64,000 nt of DNA from assembly GCF_030655195.1 (NCBI RefSeq), contig NZ_JAURWA010000108.1:30645-94644 (forward strand), given 5' to 3'. Shown here piece after piece: positions 59,910 to 64,000 of this stretch. The stretch's first letter is position 1. Each line of letters opens with the position of its first letter. The notes under the pieces are model-generated. The model saw nothing but the letters and a program-made list of their open reading frames with translations. It did not search any database and had not been told where the DNA came from. The position numbers and the translations under genes were made by a program. Origin of the DNA: Patulibacter sp. Lineage in GTDB: Bacteria; Actinomycetota; Thermoleophilia; Solirubrobacterales; Solirubrobacteraceae.

Positions 59910-60545
59910 GTGCAATTCCGAAACGATCGCGTCGTGTCGCTCTACGGCCCCGTCTTCACCGCCATCTACGACCCATTGCTCGCCTGGGGCGAGCGCTCCG
60001 GGATGCACGAGCTCCGGCGGACCGTCCTCGCCGACGCGACCGGCGACATCCTCGAACTCGGGGCCGGCACCGGCCTGAACCTCGACGCGTACCCGCCATC
60101 CATCGCGAGCGTCACCCTCACCGAGCCCGAGCCGTCGATGGCCAAGCGCCTCCGCAACCTCGACGGCCGGCACGTCGTCGTGGAGTCCGGTGCCGAAGAC
60201 CTCCCCTTCGACGACGCCTCCTTCGACACCGTCGTCAGCACCCTCGTGCTGTGCACCGTCGACGATGTCCACCGGGCGCTGAAGGAGGTTCGTCGCGTCC
60301 TGCGACCGGGCGGCGCCTTCCTCGTGATCGAACACGTCCGTGCCGAGCGCCGACGCTTGGCCTGGATCCAAGACCGACTCCACCGTCCATGGCGCGCAAT
60401 CGGGTACGGCTGCAACTGCAACCGCGATACGTTGGCGGCCCTCCGCAATTCCGGGTTTGACGTGAAGGACCTGCGCACAAACCGCTGGCGCAGGATGCCG
60501 GTCATCGTCGGCCCGCTCGTCGCAGGTCGCGTACGTCCGACGTGA
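59910..60545 (+). CDS. Class I SAM-dependent methyltransferase
   Basis: 211 aa from GTG 59910 (GTG 59934 also possible); no ATG fits. DILELGAGTGLNLDAYP is the SAM-binding motif I, VTLTEPEPSMAKRL motif post-I, ESGAEDLPFDDASFDTVVST motif II and RRVLRPGGAFLVIEHVRAE motif III. The general Methyltransf_11 type resembles phospholipid/quinone and arsenite-related methyltransferases (LYGPVFTAIYDPLLAWGERS at the front is shared with phosphatidylethanolamine/ubiquinone-type enzymes). Substrate not known. Monocistronic; the 213 bp behind it lead to the second tRNA fragment. Confidence 0.85.
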   Translation: MQFRNDRVVSLYGPVFTAIYDPLLAWGERSGMHELRRTVLADATGDILELGAGTGLNLDAYPPSIASVTLTEPEPSMAKRLRNLDGRHVVVESGAEDLPFDDASFDTVVSTLVLCTVDDVHRALKEVRRVLRPGGAFLVIEHVRAERRRLAWIQDRLHRPWRAIGYGCNCNRDTLAALRNSGFDVKDLRTNRWRRMPVIVGPLVAGRVRPT

Positions 60546-60758
60546 CCAACCACTCAACGCGCCATGCGTGATACCGCGTCGACGCGTCGCGGACAGTCCG
60601 TGCTCTGGGCGGCGCCCCGGGAGACCGAAGGTAGAGCACGCCGGAGTCGCAGGACCTCGACGGCGGTCGAGCACGCAGAACCGAACGCCTCGTCAGGAGG
60701 TGACAGTTCGAGCCTTATCGCGCGCGGCGGATTCCGAGATCAGCGCTGCGACCGCAGG

Positions 60759-60803
60759 ATGGCATGCAGGAGGTCGACGGTTCGAGCCCGTCTAGCTCCA
60801 CCT
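60759..60803 (+). repeat. Second tRNA-Ala(GGC) 3' half: attachment-site remnant
   Basis: Identical to 39696-39740 except one base (C for T in the acceptor strand). Homology starts exactly at the first base of the anticodon loop, a usual crossover point for tyrosine integrases; the five bases before it no longer pair with the stem. It has the T arm and acceptor strand TAGCTCC, then ACCT. No D arm or 5' strand, so not a functional gene. Confidence 0.8.
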
Positions 60804-60815
60804 CCCAGACGCACA

Positions 60816-60844
60816 CGAAAGCCCCATCCAAGACGGGGCTTTCG
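60816..60844 (+). terminator. Hairpin downstream of the second tRNA fragment
   Basis: CGAAAGCCCCATC-CAA-GACGGGGCTTTCG, a 13-bp stem with one A/C mismatch. Same GAAAGCCCC/GGGGCTTTC design as at 39753-39780 but different inner bases, so the two are related tRNA terminators and not identical recent copies. Confidence 0.75.
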
Positions 60845-61017
60845 CCGTTCCGGGGGGGGCACCAGCCCACCGCGGACCGCACCAGCGAAACGCAGGGCGT
60901 AGGAGGCGACTCGCCCGAGCCGAGCGCCCCGCCTGGGAGCTCGGCCTGTCCCGTGACGGATCGTCCTCTGGCATGCGGTTTCGCGTCGGGCCGCAGATGC
61001 GGACCTCGAGCCGTCGG

Positions 61018-62007
61018 TCACGTCAGGCTCAGGGCCTTCCGCTCCTTCTCGGGATCGACGCCCGGGGCCGGCCGATCGGTCCGAAGCGGCGGCCGGCGGT
61101 CCTCGTCGAGGATCCACGACCACGTGTCCCGGACGGTCTCGTCGAGGGGGCGGCAGGTGAGGCCGGCGGCCGCGGCTCGCGCGCTGTCGATCAGGTGCAT
61201 GCCGCGGGCCTCGTGACCGTGGGGGATCCAGATCGGCAGCTCGGACCACGCCTCGATCCCCGCACGCTCGATCGTCGCGGCGTCGGTCCAGTGCAAGGTC
61301 GCGTCGGAGCGGGTCGCGGCGACGCAGCCGCCCAGCAGCTCGCGCATGGTGCCGTGGCCGGGTCTGCTGACCGTGTTGTACGGCCCGGAGAGGCCGCGCT
61401 CTGCGGCCGACAGGATCCAACGCGCGAGGTCGCGGGCGTCCACCCACTGCAGCGGCAGATCCTCAGGACCGGGAGCGAGGACATCGCCCCCACGATCGAT
61501 GCGCAGGAGCCACCACGGCAGCCGGACGACGTCCTCGTGCGGGCCGAGGATCAGCCCGGCGCGCGCGATCAGCGCACGGTCGCCGAACACGGCCTGGACC
61601 GCGAGTTCACCGCCGCGCTTGTCCGTGGGGTAGTCCACGCCCTCGGCGTCCGCGACCGCGGCGACGGGCGCTGCCGTCTCGTCGACCCCGGCGCTCGGCG
61701 GATACGGGTACACCGAGCAGCTCGAGACGTACGCGTACCGGTCGGCCACCGGCTCGAGAGCCCGCGCGGCGCGCAGCACGACCCCCGGAGCTCCGGACCA
61801 CGTATCGACCACGAGGTCCCACCGCTCCCCCAGGGCGGCCCTCAGGCCGGTGTCGAGGAGCCGATCGCCGTCGAGCTGCCGGACGCGCGGGTCCGGATGC
61901 CGACGTGTCCCGCGGTTCAGGGTCGCGACGTCCCACCCGCCGGCGAGGCCCTCGTCGGCGACAGCTCGGCCGACGAATCCCGAACCGCCGAGCACCAGGA
62001 GCCGCAT
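61018..62007 (-). CDS. NAD-dependent epimerase/dehydratase-family protein (extended SDR)
   Basis: 329 aa from ATG 62007. LLVLGGSGFVGRAVADEGLA is the GGxGFxG loop, ATLNRGT sets NADP-like specificity, YAYVSSCSVYPYP carries the Ser, and the Tyr/Lys pair is in DYPTDKRGGEL. PLQWVDARDLARWIL and GPYNTVSRPG are typical of atypical SDRs of the isoflavone-reductase/mRNA-binding type. A reductase or epimerase of a small metabolite is likely. It is alone on this strand with no operon clues. Confidence 0.88.
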   Translation of the reverse strand: MRLLVLGGSGFVGRAVADEGLAGGWDVATLNRGTRRHPDPRVRQLDGDRLLDTGLRAALGERWDLVVDTWSGAPGVVLRAARALEPVADRYAYVSSCSVYPYPPSAGVDETAAPVAAVADAEGVDYPTDKRGGELAVQAVFGDRALIARAGLILGPHEDVVRLPWWLLRIDRGGDVLAPGPEDLPLQWVDARDLARWILSAAERGLSGPYNTVSRPGHGTMRELLGGCVAATRSDATLHWTDAATIERAGIEAWSELPIWIPHGHEARGMHLIDSARAAAAGLTCRPLDETVRDTWSWILDEDRRPPLRTDRPAPGVDPEKERKALSLT

Positions 62008-62252
62008 CGGCCCACGGTACCGGCCGTCCGGACCGACTCCGCTTCTGGCTCGTCCCACGAGGGAACGACGGTCGGACGCCGCGAGGCCGCGGCCGGCCCA
62101 CGCTGACCGGCCACCCGTTCCGTCCCGGATTCGATCGTCTGCCGGACGTCGCTGAGCGCTCCCCCCGAGACCGGGTCGACCGCGATGAGTTCTCACGGCC
62201 GGCTCGGTCCCATCTGCGAAGGCACGCCCACCGAGAGCACGGAGGTCAGTCC

Positions 62253-62843
62253 ATGGGTCGCATCGTCGTCGTCAACTTCATGAGCATCGACGGGGTCATC
62301 CAGTCGCCCCTGTCGCCGGACGAGGACCGCGACGGCGGCTTCTCGCACGGCGGCTGGGTTCCGCCCTACAGCGATGAGACCGTCAACGGCGTCATGGAGA
62401 GGGTCACCGTCGACGCCGCCGGGATGCTGTTGGGCCGACGGTCCTACGAGATCCTCCACCGCGCCTGGGCTGGGGTCGACGAGACCGAGCCGGCCATCGC
62501 GGCGATGAACAGCATGCCCAAGTACGTCGTCTCGTCCTCGCCCCTCGACCCTGCGTGGCGGAACTCCCACGCGGTCGGCTCCGATCTCCGGGCCGTCGCG
62601 AACGACCTCAAGACCCGCACCGACGGCGACCTCGTCGTCTTCGGCTCCGGGACCCTGGTCCGTGCGCTCGCCGAACACGACCTCGTCGAGGAGTACCGAC
62701 TGCTGCTCTTCCCGATCGTGCTCGGCGCCGGAAAGCGGATGTTCGACGAGCGGGCACGTCTCGCCACGTTCGCGCTCAGCAACCACGTCACGACCGCGTC
62801 CGGCGTGGTCGTCCTGACCTACACCCGGAACCAGGCCCCGTAG
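62253..62843 (+). CDS. RibD C-terminal-domain (dihydrofolate-reductase-like) protein
   Basis: 196 aa. MGRIVVVNFMSIDGVIQSPL, AGMLLGRRSYEILHRAW, MNSMPKYVVSSSPLDPAW, DGDLVVFGSGTLVRALAEHD and YRLLLFPIVLGAGKRMFDER match the YyaP/YwjB-like stand-alone RibD_C family. These bind NADPH in a DHFR-like fold; few have proven substrates. GGAGG ribosome site 7-11 bases before the ATG. Single gene. Confidence 0.9.
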   Translation: MGRIVVVNFMSIDGVIQSPLSPDEDRDGGFSHGGWVPPYSDETVNGVMERVTVDAAGMLLGRRSYEILHRAWAGVDETEPAIAAMNSMPKYVVSSSPLDPAWRNSHAVGSDLRAVANDLKTRTDGDLVVFGSGTLVRALAEHDLVEEYRLLLFPIVLGAGKRMFDERARLATFALSNHVTTASGVVVLTYTRNQAP

Positions 62844-63059
62844 CCTTCACCCGTCGCCCACCCGGCACCCGACGATCCCGCTGCCGATCGGCTGCCCGGA
62901 CGAACAGCTGCGACCTGTCGGCGTCGGTCGCACCGACCGCGACGCCCTCGGCTCAGGAGGTCGTCATCCCGGCGTGCGTCGACGTCGAGGATGCACGGCG
63001 TGGAACAGCACGTCCGGCGGCACCCGCGAACGCGCACACCCGCGCATCGGCCCGCCAGC

Positions 63060-63072
63060 CTTACGTTGTAAG
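63060..63072. promoter_or_regulatory. TetR-type palindrome, copy 1
   Basis: CTTACGTTGTAAG, arms CTTAC/GTAAG around GTT, 24 bp before the 63096 small gene. Repeated exactly at 63320-63332. TetR-family repressors typically bind such TTAC...GTAA palindromes; no TetR gene is in the window. Confidence 0.5.
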
Positions 63073-63095
63073 TCGAAAAGTGTAGCGTCGTCACC

Positions 63096-63221
63096 ATGAA
63101 CGACATGCGCAACGCCAACATCGTCCTGCGGCGCATCGCCGCGATGTTCTTCGCGGCCTGCGGCTTCGGCGCCGCCGCGATGGCCACGGTGACGATCGTC
63201 TTCTTCGCCACGAAACCCTGA
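63096..63221 (+). CDS. Small membrane protein
   Basis: 41 aa: MNDMRNANIVLRRIAAM then a helix FFAACGFGAAAMATVTIVFF and ATKP. Basic start and single hydrophobic span, so a one-pass membrane peptide or uncleaved signal. The palindrome 24 bp upstream overlaps where a promoter would lie, indicating TetR-type control. Not recognised. Confidence 0.55.
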   Translation: MNDMRNANIVLRRIAAMFFAACGFGAAAMATVTIVFFATKP

Positions 63222-63580
63222 GCGGAGCGCCCGGGGGCGGCCGGCGTCCCCCCCCACCCCCCCGTCGAGGACGCGCGAATGCGCCAGACGAGCGGGAGGG
63301 CGCATCCGATCGGGGTCGACTTACGTTGTAAGAGCAGGACCGACGGACGACGCATCGTGCGTCACGCGGTCCGCTCACCCATGCGCTGCACGCCGCCCAT
63401 CGACGCTCCGGGACCCGCCAACGCCGGGAGCGGGCGGTCCATCACCCGTGCGCGGCGGAACGGCGTGGCCGGCCGCACCGACACGGCGCGACGGCCGTCC
63501 GACGGTCCGCCGCGACCAGGTCCGTGTTCCGGACCTGCGTCTCGCACCCCGGGAGCACTCATCACGACGAAGGAGTCCGC
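63222..63580. other. Intergenic region with operator copy 2
   Basis: 359 bp. It holds C-tract DNA (63251-63264), the second CTTACGTTGTAAG palindrome at 63320-63332, and then about 250 bp without a convincing gene before the ferritin-like ORF. A long 5' leader for that gene is possible. Confidence 0.45.
63320..63332. promoter_or_regulatory. TetR-type palindrome, copy 2
   Basis: Exact copy of the 13-bp palindrome at 63060. It lies in the leader region of the ferritin-like gene, about 250 bp upstream of its start, so the same regulator may control the small membrane protein and the ferritin-like protein. Confidence 0.45.
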
Positions 63581-64000
63581 ATGACGGACGTCACCAACCA
63601 CCTGTACGAGACCATCGACCGGCAGAGCGCCGACCAGCCCGCGGCGACGCGTCGCAACCTGGTCAAGGGGACCGCCGTCGCGCTGGGCTCCCTCGGGCTG
63701 ATGGGCCTCGCGACCGGTACGGCCGACGCGAAGGTCAACACGGCCGACGCGAACCAGGCGGAGAACATCGCGGCCGTCGCCGCGACGGCTGAGATCCTCG
63801 CCACGATCGTCAACACGGTCGGCGCCGAGAAGCTGAAGGACAAGCTGGACCCGGTGACCCTGCGCAACGTGCAGGCCGCCGCCCAGCAGGAGAAGAACCA
63901 CTACGAGGTCCTGACCTCGGCCGCCGTCGGCGGCAAGGCCGTCACCGACACGATCTACGTGCCCGACGAGGTCTTCGCCTCCCCGGAGAACCTGCTCAAG
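63581..64000 (+). CDS. Tat-exported ferritin-like domain protein (partial)
   Basis: First 140 codons; runs off the window. AAGGAG ribosome site 7 bases before the ATG. ATRRNLVKGTAVALGSLGLM is a twin-arginine-type signal ending ATGTADA. The mature part has long helices (NQAENIAAVAATAEILATIV, NVQAAAQQEKNHYEVLTSAA) with Glu/His spacing (ENI..., EKNHYE) like Ferritin_2/desiccation-related proteins. These bind iron or manganese outside the membrane and are often stress-induced. The metal residues of the second helix pair lie beyond the window. Confidence 0.75.
   Translation, partial: MTDVTNHLYETIDRQSADQPAATRRNLVKGTAVALGSLGLMGLATGTADAKVNTADANQAENIAAVAATAEILATIVNTVGAEKLKDKLDPVTLRNVQAAAQQEKNHYEVLTSAAVGGKAVTDTIYVPDEVFASPENLLK

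Overview
The window is high-GC DNA (roughly 70% by eye) with ATGA/GTGA gene overlaps, many GTG starts and actinobacterial-type gene sets. It fits an actinobacterium, most probably class Thermoleophilia (Solirubrobacter/Patulibacter/Conexibacter-like). That placement rests on gene style and protein flavour, not on a marker gene.

Left edge, 1-7.3 kb: the N-terminal part of a molybdopterin oxidoreductase, a divergent HxlR regulator, then a small mobile-element block of MobF relaxase-helicase, a membrane NERD-domain protein and an excisionase-like DNA-binding protein.

Catabolic region, 7.3-37.2 kb: an M42 peptidase, a RidA / zinc alcohol dehydrogenase / histone-deacetylase-like amidohydrolase operon on the + strand, and a ~17-kb minus-strand operon running from 28.4 down to 11.4 kb. 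That operon encodes an omega-aminotransferase, a peptide-type ABC importer, a small ORF, the large subunit of a B12-dependent acyl-CoA mutase, a lactonase-like amidohydrolase, two SDRs, an alpha/beta hydrolase, hydantoinase A and B, a VOC/epimerase-like protein and the B12-binding mutase subunit. GntR and two IclR regulators lie next to its promoter. Thiolase and acyl-CoA ligase (minus strand), then MeaB, 3-hydroxyacyl-CoA dehydrogenase and acyl-CoA dehydrogenase (plus strand), complete a route from a nitrogen-containing substrate through CoA thioesters and a carbon-skeleton rearrangement to central metabolism. The substrate is not known. Recurrent operator-like motifs precede several of these units.

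Mobile junction, 37.4-39.8 kb: a toxin-antitoxin pair, a tyrosine integrase, four identical 11-bp repeats (likely integrase/Xis arm sites) and the 3' half of a tRNA-Ala(GGC) followed by its terminator. The same tRNA 3' half with a terminator recurs 21 kb downstream at 60.76 kb, and a near-identical toxin-antitoxin pair recurs at 51.6 kb, suggesting stacked integration events.

Cobalamin region, 40.0-51.4 kb: two back-to-back cobalamin riboswitches. The minus-strand one heads an eight-gene operon: secreted DUF4430 protein, membrane-anchored alpha/alpha-toroid protein, DUF4430 lipoprotein, ECF T component, fused ECF ATPases, ECF S component, a TolQ/ExbB-like channel and DUF2149. The plus-strand one controls a secreted toroid plus DUF4430-like plus collagen-like protein. 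The toroid/DUF4430 pairing resembles animal intrinsic factor and transcobalamin, so this looks like a cell-surface B12 capture and uptake system, plausibly feeding the B12-dependent mutase upstream.

Right part, 52.5-64 kb: two GreA-like proteins with a two-component system, LysR, an HPP-family membrane protein, a cupin, paralogous uncharacterised helical proteins, a methyltransferase, an epimerase, a RibD-C reductase, two tiny membrane proteins, a pair of TetR-type operators and a partial ferritin-like Tat-exported protein.
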